From: Shinisaurus crocodilurus
Taxonomy: Eukaryota; Chordata; Lepidosauria; Squamata; Shinisauridae
DNA length: 64,000 bases
Direction: 5' to 3'
Assembly (NCBI GenBank): GCA_021292165.1
Contig: CM037878.1
Span: 290,332,971-290,396,970 of the forward strand
Shown here: positions 17,321-28,689 of the stretch, in pieces
Numbering within the stretch: the stretch's first letter is position 1
Layout of the letters: each line of letters opens with the position of its first letter
Translations under genes and position numbers: made by a program
The notes under the pieces: model-generated
Told to the model about the DNA's origin: nothing
What the model saw: the letters and a program-made list of their open reading frames with translations, nothing else
Databases searched by the model: none

Positions 17321-18489
17321 CACTAGAGGGTTAGAAGTGGAAGATGTTATCTCCATCCACTCCGCCATAAAACACTATGAATGAGGCGGGCCAATTGCAC
17401 AATAAAAGCCTCACCTGGGAGCAACCACGCAGGTGCTGACGCTCACCCCAGATCCCTAGAAATGGTATTGAAGCAAACCCTCCAGATTTCAGCCATATAT
17501 TTCCAAACACATCTTCACAGCCAACCAGGACTGGAAACTTAACACTTACTTTATTTTTTTTTAAAAAAAGCTCGGATTCTTAGGAAATATAGCACCGAAC
17601 CCAACATCCCTTCCTCATGATTGTGTTGAATTGAAGCACACAAAGACGTGACGGCACCAGTCCTCAAAGTTGTCCTTTGGACCCGACCCTTAAAAAGCCA
17701 CGGTTACCTTGTTCAAGTATGTCAGGATGCTGGGAGTTTGATCAGGATTCTCTAAAGGTGTCCCGTTCGTCAAAGTTGTTCCCCACGGCCCGACTCCCTT
17801 TACTTTCCATAGAAAGACGAGCTGAAAGACGACACCTAATAATCATACTATTTGTCCTGCGGAGGCAAAGGGGCAGAGAGAGAGAGAGAGAAAGAGGCCT
17901 GAATGTGGGTCACCAGCTCAGGTTTGTAAGGATTATAAAAGTGATGCAAAGATCAGGCTTTGACGAAGTCAGCCAATGCGAAAGGCTGATCTGACCTTCC
18001 CACACCTCGATTTGCATTCAAAGCCGATTTGCATTCACAGCTCATTGCGTCCAGCAACCCCCAAAGGCAGGAACCCGTTTAGACTGGCACCAGATTGCCT
18101 TTCAAGCAGAAGCAGCAGCACAGAAAAGGGCCATCTTCCCCCGCAAGCAATAAACGGCAGAGAAAGCAGCACAACCAAGGAAACGCCCGAACAACAGCCC
18201 CCAGATAAGGATCTTTTCCGTGAACTTTGCAGCCATAAATTAGGAGAACACGTAAGGGCAAGAGATACCCTAAGAAGAGGATAATCTCCTTTGCAGGAGG
18301 CAGCCGCACTTTTGCAGGAGCTCATTTAGGAAGCCGCCTTTGCACCTATTCTAGCCACCCTTTGGCACCGTTTACAATGTGCGGAAAAACAAGAGCAAAC
18401 TCATCCACGTGGAACATGAGCAATCTCACTGGCCCAGAAGTAATCTGCAATCAGATCAGGTTATATTTTAGCAGGTTATATTTTAGCAG

Positions 18490-18790
18490 GTTATATTTTC
18501 ACAAAGGTTCTATGGACCTTGAATAAGCCCGAGGGCAAGGTGAAAGGGAGAAACGTGCTAAGCGAAAAGCACGTCAAACGAATCCTTTACAGGACCATCT
18601 TCCATCTGGTGACCTGTGTCCTCACTGTGGGAAGCCGTGTGGATCTAGAATTGGCCTCCACAGTCACTTACGGACCCATCGCTAGAGTCTACACAATTTT
18701 CTTTAGAATCTCTTCCTTTTAAAATCTCCTTTTGTTTTGTAAATTTTTATCCTGGAAGACAATCTTACTCGGTCACGAGTGATCGCCTGA
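18490..18790 (+). repeat. LINE ORF2 3' end, copy A
   Basis: Same family as 1-210 and 31330-31690. One frame reads CPHCGKPCGSRIGLHSHLRT, a zinc-finger-like C terminus typical of a LINE ORF2, then an untranslated tail GTAAATTTTTATCCTGGAAG. Just before it, TTATATTTTAGCAGG is repeated three times in tandem (about 18458-18500). Confidence 0.6.
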
Positions 18791-18987
18791 TGATACTTTA
18801 GCAGGGACAAGACAGGCCATGGCAAGCTTTTAATAAGCCATGTTCCTTTGGCAAAAAAAAAAATCAAAATGTGCACGCTTTTTGAGTTGGGCAGAAATCG
18901 AGCTGCAAAGGCTTCAACACTGGTGCACTTTTTTGTTTGGTTGTTTTGCCCCCCCCCCCATCTCTTGCTTTTGTGTACAGTCCATCC

Positions 18988-19405
18988 TTAATTTATTTAT
19001 TTTATTTATTTATTATATTTATCAATCGCCCATCTGGCCGGTCACCCGGCCACCCTGGGCGATGTACAATTAAAATACAACAAAACAACACAATAAAATA
19101 TAATAATTAAAACAATATAAAAAATTCTCATTAAAAACCTAACCCACCCCATATTCCCGCCTGAACAGCCATGTTTTTAATGCACGGCGGAAACTCATCA
19201 CGGAGGGGGCATGGCGAAGGTCACTAGGGAGGAAGTTCCATAATGTGGGGGCCGCCACAGAGAAGGCCCTCTTCCTAGTCCCCACCAGCCTGGCTGCTCT
19301 GGCTGATGGGATAAGGAGAAGGCCGTCCGTGGCAGACCTTGTTGAGCGGCCTACTTGATGTTGCTGGAGGCGCTCCTTAAGGAAGAGTTCTGGAGGATCC
19401 GAAAG
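18988..19405 (-). repeat. L2-like LINE 3' end (minus copy)
   Basis: Minus-strand translation includes FSVAAPTLWNFLPSDLR and SFRRALKTWLFRREYG, the C terminus of an L2-like reverse-transcriptase ORF, then a tail with GGCCAGATGGGCGATTGATA and (AAATA)n. Nearly identical to the plus-strand copy at 42349-42742. Confidence 0.75.
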
Positions 19406-19556
19406 TTTGCACACTATTGTGTGGCATTTTGGTTGGTCTTAATAAAGGTACTGGCCCAACCATGCATTTTGGATTAGGGAGAGGCAGGAGCTCGGAGGTG
19501 GAGCCCCCACCCACCCACCCACCCACCCAGCATCTCCAGGAAGGGCAGGAAAGAAT

Positions 19557-19662
19557 TCTGCCTGAACCCCTGGAGAGCCATGGCTGCCAGTCAGCGTTGA
19601 CAATACTGGGCAGATGGACCAAGGGTCCGACTCCGGATAGGGCAGCTCCCGTGTTCCTATGA
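19557..19662 (+). repeat. tRNA-derived SINE fragment
   Basis: 3' half only: CCTGAACCCCTGGAGAGCC, GCCAGTCAGCGTTGACAATA, CTGGGCAGATGGACCAAGG, ending GTGTTCCTATG. Compare the more complete copy at 43192-43395. Confidence 0.5.
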
Positions 19663-19730
19663 GTTTGGTGGGGGGCGGGTTGCAGGGTTACCGATGGATC
19701 TGGTAACCTGTGAGGAACAAAGGCACAAAG

Positions 19731-19892
19731 CCTGTGGCTCACGCTGGCTCAGCTTGTCTGAGCGTGGAAAGCTAAGCAGGGTCAGGCCTGGTTATTCCTT
19801 GGATGGGAGACCCCTCCTCTAGTTTCCCTGCATTGAGCAGGGGGTTGGACTCGAGGGCCTTGCAGGCCCCTTTCAACTCTATGATCCTTTGA
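19731..19892 (+). mobile_element. 5S-derived SINE with CR1-type tail, copy 1
   Basis: The head GAAAGCTAAGCAGGGTCAGG and TTGGATGGGAGACC matches the internal promoter region of 5S rRNA. It is then joined to TAGTTTCCCTGCATTGAGCA and GGGGGTTGGACTCGAGGGCC, which resembles a CR1 LINE 3' end. The same junction occurs in the copies at 28328-28498 and 33644-33800 and, truncated, at 58738-58823. Confidence 0.75.
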
Positions 19893-20326
19893 TATCCCAC
19901 TATACAAAGCACATAAAGTGGTAGCAGATCTGCAAAATGTGGACCAACAAGGAAAGCGCTGACTACGCCAAATTATAAAAAGCCGAGTCAGTTCTCCAGA
20001 ACCTGATGCTGCTGTGTAGGCCTTGCGTGCAAGGCAGCCTCAGAACAAGGGGTTACTATGGGTTAGATCGAAATCCTACTCCTCCTTAGAGTAGACCCAC
20101 TGCGATGATTGGAACTTCAGATAGGCAGCCCCATGTCTGTTTGCCTTGGTGGAAATTGAGGAGCCCAAGCCAGAGCAAATCCCCTATACCGTTTTTGTAA
20201 GACCAATACGTTCAACCATCTGAGTGGGAACATCACAAAACTTGCTTTAACAAAAAGAATAAGGAAAAGACCTCCGCTTTAAAAAAAACACACCTCAAGA
20301 TCAAACCAGTTTGCGATATTTTATGG

Positions 20327-21008
20327 CAGGGCCGGATTAACATAGGGGCGATTGGAGCAGCTGCTCCAGGCCCAAAGCAGACAGTAGGCCCACAATATAG
20401 GGACACGCTGCACGATTTGAGTTAGCTCTGATCGTTATCATTCAGCATAATTAATGATTTTTTCAAGATTAGAAAGGTGTTCTAAGCACATCTGCATTAC
20501 AGGCTTGAGGCAAGACCTAGCAAGAACTGTTGTTCTCAAATTAGCATTTCGGTAGGTTTTTGCATTTCAATCACTGTTACTACATCTCTTTGAAGCACAT
20601 GGGGGCTTGCTAGGGTCTGTAATATTCAGATTTAGAAGGGACCTCTTTCTCCAGCCTTGAGCAAAAGATCTTTCTGATTCGCAGCTCAATTGTTCAAATG
20701 CTAGTTTAACAAAAAAACAAAAACGAAAACGAAACAAAGCAACAAGAACAACACAATTATTCTTGGTCAAGCAAAGCTTCCTGGCTTTTTGTTGTGGCTG
20801 CTTTTTCTTTTTTAATAAATAAATTTGGGGGAAATTGGGAAGACCCTTACTGATGAGCTGCAGGAGTTTTTGAGTTTTGGCACTTTAATGGTAATTAAAA
20901 TATTTAATTTGTTTTAATATAAAATTGCGTCTTCATTTTATTTATTTCCATAAAAAGGCCCACCAAAATCCTCAGCACCAGGCCCATAATGCTCTTAATC
21001 CGGCCCTG
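20327..21008. mobile_element. 682-bp non-autonomous hAT element
   Basis: Ends CAGGGCCGGATTAACATA and CTTAATCCGGCCCTG are inverted repeats, with the exact 8-bp duplication TTTTATGG at 20319-20326 and 21009-21016. No transposase frame is present. The interior is AT-rich. Confidence 0.9.
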
Positions 21009-21905
21009 TTTTATGGGGTATCAGAGATCTTGAGCTGGATGGCCCAGCTGGACCCAGCATAAAGGCAGCTTTCTAAGCCCCCTCGGCCAGCTCAGAATGG
21101 ATCAAGGCCGCCGGACAGCCCGGGCTAATCCATCAAGGGGCCAAAGAAGGCTTCCCTTCGCGGCCAACGCCAGAGAGGCAGAGCTTTATGCCAGCCTTCC
21201 CCAACCTGGCCGCCTCTAGATGGCTTTGATGCCAGCTCCCATTGTCCCCAGCCATGGGGTGATGGGAGTTGTAGTCCACAGGGAATAAGAAATGACTTGC
21301 AGAAGTTAATCCAAAGCCACACTGGGAGAGGCAGAGGGACAGTCGGGGGCAGAAAGGGGAGCCAAGGTCTCGCCCCGTCTGTGGAGTCAACTGGGGTCCA
21401 AAGGAACCTGGGAGACCCTCTTTCTGAGAGAGGGTACTGCCAAGCAGGGGCAAGAGGTGGGCAGCAGCGGGGCTGGATGGGACAGAACCGCCATCGAAGG
21501 AGAATCACGCAGAGAGGGGCATAGGCTGGGACTGGAGCGGGGGGGGGGGGCCACTATCATTTTAGCAAAGTATCAAGGATCATCATTACCCCAATATTAA
21601 GGCCCCGCTTGGGACAGACGCCCCACTCATTTCACAGCTGTCTCAGCGGGCTTCGGACTTCAGCAAGAGTTGCCCAGGCGAAGAGAAAACTAGCCCAGCA
21701 GGCAAGACATCCATCAACCAGCCTGAGGCCAGGGGACACCGCCCCCCTGGAGAAGGGCGTGGAATTCACTGGGGCCTGGTTGTGGTGGGATCAGCAAGGT
21801 GGACTTCTTGGGGAGCGGGGAGAAGGCACTCCAAAGGAGGGAGAATGGGGGCACCCAGATTTAAACACCCCCCCACACACACACACATAAATACAGTAGG
21901 CCTTT

Positions 21906-22020
21906 AATGAGGCCTTCCTCAACCTGGCGCCCTCCAGATGTGCTAGACGACAACTCCCATGCTCCCCAGCCAGATTATGGGAGTTGTAGTCCAAAACACC
22001 TGGAGGGTGCCAGGTTGGTG
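21906..22020. repeat. Palindromic MITE, type C
   Basis: The arms TCAACCTGGCGCCCTCCAGA and CTGGAGGGTGCCAGGTTGG flank a core with ACAACTCCCATGCTCCCCAG facing TATGGGAGTTGTAGTCC. The ends are diverged and no target duplication was fixed. Confidence 0.6.
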
Positions 22021-22049
22021 TAGGTAGCATCGAATATATATATATAGAT

Positions 22050-22191
22050 ACAGATTTAGGATGTTTTAAAGATGTTTTAAAGATGTTTTTGGGATGTTTA
22101 ATAGTATATATTGTGTTGTTTTAGTTTAGGTGTTTTATATTTTCTGTTGTTCCCCGCCTCGATCTAGATGGAGAGGCGGGTAATAAATACA

Positions 22192-22238
<47 letters not shown>

Positions 22239-22240
22239 AG
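22050..22240 (+). repeat. LINE 3' tail with (ATT)n
   Basis: Repeated GATGTTTTAAA, then GTTGTTCCCCGCCTCGATCT, AGATGGAGAGGCGGGTAATA and an ATT microsatellite to about 22237. It is the inverted counterpart of 11325-11545. Confidence 0.65.
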
Positions 22241-22349
22241 GAGCAAAAAAAGGGCCAGTTCCACCAGGGAAAGGGGATCAAAAGCCCCATATTCAGAAAC
22301 AGGGTGGGGGGAGGCAGGTAGCAAAAAAGGGCGGGGGGGGGAGACGAAA

Positions 22350-22860
22350 AGTGTCAGGCAGTTAACTGGGGCACATAGGCAGGCCACGCCCAGAACGACC
22401 CCGGGGCAAAGGGGAAAGCTCCGGGGTGGCGGGGGGAGGGTCCTGCAGGTGGGGTAGAATAAAGGGAAGGCGAGCTGGGGGGGGGCGCGCCCAGGGAAAA
22501 AGAGAGACACACAGACAGACAGAGACCCCTAGAAAGAGCCCGAAGCCCCAGGGGGAAGCGGAGGGAATGGACCCACCCAAAATCAGGCACTCACCAAATA
22601 CCGAAAGGGGAGAAGAGAGCAAAGGAGGCTGATGGGCGGGCGGATGCGACGGTGATGGGCGCGGGCGGGCGGGCGAACTCAAGCGAGCAGCGGCGAAAGC
22701 GGGAAGCCGGGCGAAAGCAAAGCCGGGAGAGCCGCTCGCCGCCTCTTATAGCGCCGGCTCTGGCACCTCCCCTCGCCTCGCCCACGGCCGGCCCCGCGAG
22801 CCAGACGGAGCGGACCAAACGCCGGCAGGATTCGACCCCGGCACGGAGCGGAATCTGATT
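22350..22860 (-). promoter_or_regulatory. UCP2: CpG-rich region, candidate UCP2 promoter
   Basis: About 500 bases with dense CpG and GC runs, one of the very few such patches in the window. On the minus strand it has a TATA-like TATAAG (plus coordinates 22745-22750) in the context GGCGCTATAAGAGGCGG, followed 30-150 bases later by a strong donor GTGAGT at 22589-22594. Mammalian UCP2 promoters are described as CpG-rich and TATA-less, so the TATA-like box would be a difference. Assigned to UCP2 because UCP2 is the next gene downstream on that strand. Confidence 0.6.
22595..22720 (-). other. UCP2: Candidate UCP2 non-coding exon 1
   Basis: If transcription starts 25-30 bases after TATAAG, the first exon runs from about 22720 to 22595 and ends TTCGGTATTTG before the donor GTGAGTGCC. 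It has no long open frame from an ATG in the minus direction, as expected for an untranslated exon. The start position is approximate, and splicing to 10489 is inferred. Confidence 0.5.
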
Positions 22861-22861
22861 G

Positions 22862-23030
22862 ATGGATTGATTGGTTGATTGATTGCATTTTTTACCCCGC
22901 TCTTCAGCCAGAAAAGGCTCCCACCAGAGTGGCTTACAAAGATTAATAAGAAGACAGTCCCTGCCCTCAGGCTTACAATCTAAATAAAAGACATGACACA
23001 AAAGGAAAAGGGATTGGGGAGGGAGGAGGA
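22862..23030 (-). repeat. LINE tail-like repeat
   Basis: TGGATTGATTGGTTGATTG then ACCCCGCTCTTCAGCCAGAA and GAGTGGCTTACAAAGATTAA resembles reverse-oriented LINE 3' ends common in reptile genomes. No coding part. Confidence 0.4.
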
Positions 23031-23608
23031 AATGGACAGAGAGAGCCCGGCTACGGGATTGGGAGCCCCAGCGGGTGTTCTTCTGGGCATGGACAGAGCG
23101 CGTTGCCATCTAAACCCCCCCCCCCGCCTGCAGTAGGGATTCCGGGCCGAAAACGGCCCTTTAAGAGCCCGATCCTCTCTGCGCGTTCACTCGGAAAGGA
23201 GAGCCCTCCCCCCACCACCCAAGTTAAACCGGCTTACTCCCGGGGAAGTGGCATTTACTGGCCAAGATTCGGGTTGCACCCCATGAGTCCAATTGCATGG
23301 CGGGATTTGATTTACTAAGGTCTACTTCTGAGTAAACATGCTCTGTCCAGATCCCCCACCCCACCCGGACACACAGTCTTCTTTAATGTATAGAAAGATA
23401 AAGGAGCTACAAGGGCCAATTCTCCCAGAGAAAGGGGGTCAACAAGCCCCCTAGACAGAAGCGGGGGTAGCAAAAAAAAATGGGGCGGGCAGACGAATAC
23501 TGCCAGGAAGGTAAGTGTGCAAGCTGCACAACCTCTCCCAGCCACCCGCCGCCACGAACTTCTCCATCCCAAAATTGGCTCAAAGGCACACCTGTCTGAT
23601 GTGATTCA

Positions 23609-23748
23609 GAGCGCGATCCTACGCAAGTTTAGACAGGAAAAAAAAAGGCCTACAACTCCCAGCATGCCCCAGCCAGCTTTGCTGGCTGGGGCATGCTGGG
23701 AGTTGTAGGCCTTTTATTTCCTGTCTAAACTTGCGTAGGATCGCGCCC
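23609..23748. mobile_element. Type B palindromic MITE, intact
   Basis: 140 bp, ends GAGCGCGATCCTACGCAAG and CTTGCGTAGGATCGCGCCC, with GTTTAGACAGG and its complement inside and a core CTACAACTCCCAGCATGCCC facing its complement. Flanks are TCA and TAA, close to the TTA seen at other copies. The terminal sequence differs from type A but the core is the same. Confidence 0.8.
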
Positions 23749-24016
23749 TAAATAAACATGGTTTAAAAAGCACAGTGGTAAAATTAGGTTCCCAGAATCT
23801 GGATCCACGATCGCCCTGGTTCATTCTACAGCGGGAAGGGAGGAAGCACTCGGCCTGGACTTACTCTACGAAACATTTACGGTTTTTACCTGATTGTGGC
23901 AATTTGTGCATTTTGCATTCTATTTTGCTCTGACTTCACTGCTTGCACTCTTTCTATGTACAGCCGCGCGTGTGCGCGCACGCTTGTCTGTATATACTGT
24001 ATGTGCATGCATACAC

Positions 24017-24263
24017 GTGTGGCGTAGTGGTGAGAGTGTTGTTGGACTGGGACTCGGGAGATCCGGGTTCTAGTCCCCACTCAGCCACGAAACTCACTCG
24101 GTGACTTTGGGCCAGTCGCTGACTCTCAGCCTAACCTACCTCACAGGGTTGTTGTGAGGATAACATGGAGAGGAGGAGGAGGATTATGTAAGCCGCCTTG
24201 GGTCCCTTGCAGGAAAGAAGGCGGGGTATAAATATAATAAATAAATAAATATAAAATAAATAT
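24017..24263 (+). mobile_element. Sauria-type SINE
   Basis: Complete: GTGGCGTAGTGGTGAGAGTG, GGGTTCTAGTCCCC, CTCAGCCTAACCTACCTCAC, GGATTATGTAAGCCGCC, GGCGGGGTATAAATATAATA and an A-rich tail. Confidence 0.9.
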
Positions 24264-24882
24264 AGAACAGACTCAGTAACTCAGAATCACACATCAACAA
24301 AGGGGACTGTAACCGTCATGAACCGGATAGTCTTTAAGGTGCTACCAGACCCTGTTGTTTCTTCCTGCAGCAGACTAGCCACAGCTACTATCCTTCTGGA
24401 AACTACGCATGCTCAGAAACACTCTTTTCTCGTGGCTTTTATTATCTGTTCTGTGGCCAGGTCCTGACAATACCAGCAGGTTCTGGAGTGCCACAACCGA
24501 CATCTCCCTTGCATCACTTTCTTACTCTGCCTGCTTACCAGCATCTCCTGTAGTGCTCACCTTTCTCCAGTACCTTCCCTTACAGCTTCCTTACACCATC
24601 ATTACTCCCAAGAACCATGGGGTTGATCCGCACACACAACAAAACACCCTCAAGAACTTTTTATGCAGCTGCCAATGGCTTTCTCCTAATTAGCACATCT
24701 GTGTTGCAGTTCTGATCCCGTACACCTGTGACCACTTGTGGGCTCAACGGCTGCTGGATCCATGCGCCTATGTATGTCCCAACAGGGAACTAATTCTTTG
24801 AGAGCGGATCTTTCTGTAGTCAAAAACCCACCGTCTGCACAAAAGAGAGAGAGAGATCAACAGGCGTGGGAGAACACCAAGA

Positions 24883-25120
24883 GAGCCAGAGTGGCGTAGT
24901 GGTTAGAGTGTTGGACTAGGGACTCGGGAGACCCCGGTTCTAGTCCCGCTCTGCCATGAAACTCACTGGGTGACTTTGGGCCAGTCACTGCCTCTCAGCC
25001 TAACCTACCTCACAGGGTTGTTGTGAGGATCAAATGGAGAGGAGGAGGAGGATTATGTAAGCCGCCTTGAGTTCCATGCAGGAAAAAAGGTGGGGTATAA
25101 ATGTAATAAATAAATAAAGG
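24883..25120 (+). mobile_element. Sauria-type SINE
   Basis: Complete copy with the same blocks as 24017-24263: GAGTGGCGTAGTGGTTAGAG, then CAGCCTAACCTACCTCACAG, GCAGGAAAAAAGGTGGGG and (AAAT)n. Confidence 0.9.
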
Positions 25121-25371
25121 TTTGCAGAAGTACAATCTTGCATGTGGAGGGAACCCAAAACAACCCAATAAGGAGTGAGCATGCCGGTTGTGTTTATTGA
25201 TTTACAGTGTTAAATAAATAAACTCGTTGAATTTAAATCTAATTTAAATTGTCGACAGAGGGTTGTGCATTTAACATTTCTCCTTTCACTTTACAGGCAA
25301 AAATGTAGGTGGACTCCCTTAGCTGCCTGGAGATTTTCTTTATGGCTCTTCATAATAACAAATTATATTTA

Positions 25372-25492
25372 GAGTGCAATCCTATGCATGTTTAGACAGG
25401 GAAAAAAGGCCTACAACTCCCAGCATGCTGGCTGGGGCATGCTGGGAGTTGTTGGCCTTTCCCCCCTGTCTAAACATGATAGGATTGTGCCC
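25372..25492. mobile_element. Type B palindromic MITE with TTA duplication
   Basis: 121 bp. Ends GAGTGCAATCCTATGCATG and CATGATAGGATTGTGCCC, with TTA at 25369-25371 and 25493-25495. The core includes CTACAACTCCCAGCATGC and GCATGCTGGGAGTTG. The TTA flank would suit a PIF/Harbinger-type element, not hAT. Confidence 0.75.
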
Positions 25493-25708
25493 TTAGCCTC
25501 TTTTCTATAATCTGAGGAAAGGCTTTGACAAATATTGCCACATATTCCCTGATTTGTATATACAATAAAATGACGCCATATTTTATATACTAAAAAGTCA
25601 GATATTTTGACTTTGCCTTTAGCTAGCTAATTTCAGAGGGTAGGTCCTATTTGCCACAGCTCCACATACCGAGAGGTCAAAGTTAGAAGTGCTGCAGTTC
25701 TCGACTTT

Positions 25709-25954
25709 TATTTATTTATTTATTTTATTATATTTATACCCCGCCTTTTTTCCTGCAAGGAACCCAAGGCGGCTTACATAGTCGTCGTCCTCCTCTCCAT
25801 TTTATCCTCACAACAACCCTGTGAGGTAGGTGAGGCTGAGAGGCAGTGACTGGCCCAAAGTCACCCAGTGAGTTTCATGGCCGAGTGGGGACTAGAACCC
25901 GGATCTCCTGAGTCCCAGTCCAACACTCTCACCACTGCGCCACGCTGGCTCTCT
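25709..25954 (-). mobile_element. Sauria-type SINE (reverse)
   Basis: Complement of the family: TATACCCCGCCTTTTTTCC, ACAACCCTGTGAGGTAGG, CCCAGTGAGTTTCATGGCCG, GGGACTAGAACCCGGATCTC, CACTGCGCCACGCTGGC. The (ATTT)n at the left is the poly-A end. Confidence 0.9.
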
Positions 25955-27348
25955 TTATCGATTACCCTACGTGCTGCCTTCAGCATCAACACGACTGATT
26001 GATTCCTTAGATGTCGCTTTTGCATTTTGTCCTTCCCATGTCGTTCATCGGGCCAAAGCTGATAGAAGAGGCATAGCCTGATCTGTGAGATTTGCCTTGG
26101 TGTGCTCAACCACCAAGAGAACCACCGCTTTACAGCCCCCCCCCCAAATCTGGTGTCCGGCTGGGGATGGTGGGTGTTGTAGTTGAACACAACTAGGCGG
26201 CGGCAGGTTGGCATAGGCTGCAAGACAACTCCCCCTCCTTGCGCTCTTCACTAAACCCCTCATTGTCAGGCCACTGACCAATCCTAGGCCAGGGCCAAGT
26301 TTGCAGACCACCAGGAGACCCTCCAAAAATGCTTCCCAGGCATCAGCATGCTGGGAGTTGTAGCCCAACACATCTGCATGGCACCAGGTAGGCGCTTTTC
26401 CCTATCCCGTGTTCTGACTTCATCGGTCAAGCTGCAATCCTTCCCTGGGCGTAGTAGGCCCAGTTGAACTCAATGGGATTTACTTCTGAGTAGCTGTGTC
26501 TAGGGCTGCACTGCTAATAGCCTGATTGAAGGAGCAGCGTGTGCGGAGATGACTTGCTGTTTTGTTGTGGAATATAATTTTGTAAAAAAATTCAAGCCCA
26601 GTGTCAACCGCTTTGTCTCACTGGAAGGTATTTCTTCAGACAGTCAGTAGATCAGCATATATTTCATTAGAACTACTGCGATGTCACTGAACTTGGCAAC
26701 ATGCTACCTTCTCAGTCACGGTGCCAGGTGAAAACCTTTTCAATTCCCCCAGGACTTTTAACAAATGTGATCCCCTGATGCCACTAGTTTTATGCTGCTT
26801 TTTATCAGTTGTTAATTCGATACTGTTGAATGTTATTGACTGCATTTTGTTTTATGGGAATGTAAAATTACCTTTGATAGAGATCTATTAAATAAAGGAA
26901 TAAGAGCAGGCTAGGATGTGTTGTTGTTTTCTGGATGGTTGGCAACCCTAAGAATAACCTTAGACAAGACACTGCTCGTTGCTTCAGTTCCTCCTTCATC
27001 TGTAATATGAAGAAATCAGTACTGCATCATATTTCAGGGCTGTTGTTGGGAGTACAGAATAATCCCTTTGAACGCTTTGGCAAAGTGCTATATAAATACC
27101 AACAGCCTGTTCCTATGCACATTTACTCAGTCAGAAGTAAGCCCCAGTGTGTTAAATGGGGCTTACTCCCAAGTAAGCAGGCATAGGACTGCAATCTTGG
27201 CCTTATTACTGTGTTGTAATATTTCCCAGCTTCCCCCCTGGCAGAGCTCTTGCATCTGACAAGCAGAAATTCAACAGGCCAAGCATTTCCCATCATTACC
27301 ACATCTCTGTGTGGGAAAATCTTCACTGCAAGTCATTGTCCCAGCACA

Positions 27349-27858
27349 TTCTAGGAGGAACCAATGCTTAAGGAAGTTACTTTTAAATGGCACATCAGTG
27401 CTTTTTTTTTTTAATTTCCCCACATGTGATCAGAGATAATTACCTCACTGTATTCTTTGTTTTCCTGGAATTCCTAACCACTGACCTGAATGAGATGTGG
27501 CAGTGCTGTTAACGGATGGAAATGCTACATTTACAGAAAAAGATGCATCTCCCTGGCATGTAGATACTAAAGGCAGAGGAACAGTTTAGGCCCCCTGCAG
27601 CTGGCAGCCATAAATCCTAGCATAATCCAGGTAATTCTGATTATCCCAGTGGGGCATTATGAAGACAACACTAATAAAGTAAGGGATGAACAAGCTTCCG
27701 AACGAGGGAATACGGGTTTTTTTTTTTGTTTTTTTTTAATTGTTGCCAAGTTTGAACTGTAAATCACCTTGGGGGTTCTATTTGGGCCGAAAGACAGCTC
27801 ATAAATTTATAAACAAACAAACAAATAAATAAGTAAAATCCCACCCTTGCTCTCTGCC
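27349..27858 (+). repeat. 510-bp dispersed repeat, copy A
   Basis: Nearly identical (about 97 percent by eye) to 43612-44116 in the same orientation. It begins TTCTAGGAGGAACCAATGC and ends in ACAGCTCATAAATTTATAA, an (AAAC/AAAT)n tail and CTTGCTCTCTGC. The tail suggests a non-LTR retrotransposon 3' end, but sequence after the A-rich tail is also shared, which retrotransposition alone does not explain. Confidence 0.7.
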
Positions 27859-28327
27859 TCTTTCCCCCACTTTATCCATCTCAGGCGGAGAGAGGATACC
27901 TACGGATCGGATCAGGAGGCATCTGTATATTGTTCAGCTCCAAGAATAATGCTGGCGACGTAGAACTGTAGTAAGTGCCACTTAAAACTACATGCAGTGC
28001 TGCAATCTCAGACACGCCCTCTCTTTGGCGACTGTTCAGCACTGCTACCATCTTCTTCCTTGGAAAGGGCTAAAAGATGTTGCAATGCCCCAGGAACAGA
28101 TATCTCTGTGGCCCCAAACAGCTGATCGTCGCTGGTGGAATAGTCCCCAGGGATTATTTAGGCTAGGGAAAGTCCATTCCATTGTTAGAAGTGGAAAATA
28201 GCCAGGTCGATGGTGTTTGCATTAATCAAAAGCAACCAGTCTACTGTTACTCAGTGTCCTCTAACACTGCTCTAACAGACTTTTGTTAGACCCGTAGAAC
28301 CACAGAGAGCTTCAAAGACCTCAGTGG

Positions 28328-28498
28328 CCTGTGGCTTATGCTGGCTCAGCTTGTCTGAGCGTGGAAAGCTAAGCAGGGTCAGGCCTGGTTATGACTTGGA
28401 TGGGAGACCCCCTCCTCTAGTTTCCTGCATTGAGCAGGGGGTTGGACTCGATAGCCTTGTAGGCTCCTTCCAACTCTACGATCTATGAAATCTATGAA
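28328..28498 (+). mobile_element. 5S-derived SINE with CR1-type tail, copy 2
   Basis: GCTGGCTCAGCTTGTCTGAG, GGAAAGCTAAGCAGGGTCAG, GACTTGGATGGGAGACC, then CTCTAGTTTCCTGCATTGAG, TTGGACTCGATAGCCTTG and an ATCTATGAA end repeat. Same layout as copy 1. Confidence 0.75.
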
Positions 28499-28689
28499 TA
28501 TTTTGGAGGGCCTGGAGCTCACACACGTACAATAGGTTCCTAGTGCTGTTGCCAGTTAAAGGACCTTGGGAGGGCCAGGGTCAGAAAGACAGGACCTCTG
28601 CTCGAAACCTCCTCGGAGAGATGTTGTGGAGATAAAACAAGGGCTTGGCTCAGTATAAGGCATTTTCATAGGTTAAATTGTGACTGCAT

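Larger units (their letters stand above)
10490..22594 (-). other. UCP2: Probable UCP2 5' intron(s), mostly repeats
   Basis: Twelve kilobases between the first UCP2 coding exon and the candidate non-coding exon 1. Mammalian UCP2 also has a second non-coding exon in this interval, and I could not identify its counterpart. The stretch holds the Penelope-like inverted repeat, a solo LTR, hAT elements, LINE fragments and SINEs listed separately. Parts with nothing recognised include about 10.5-11.0, 14.3-14.9, 16.3-16.8, 17.35-18.45 and 21.3-21.9 kb. Confidence 0.5.
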
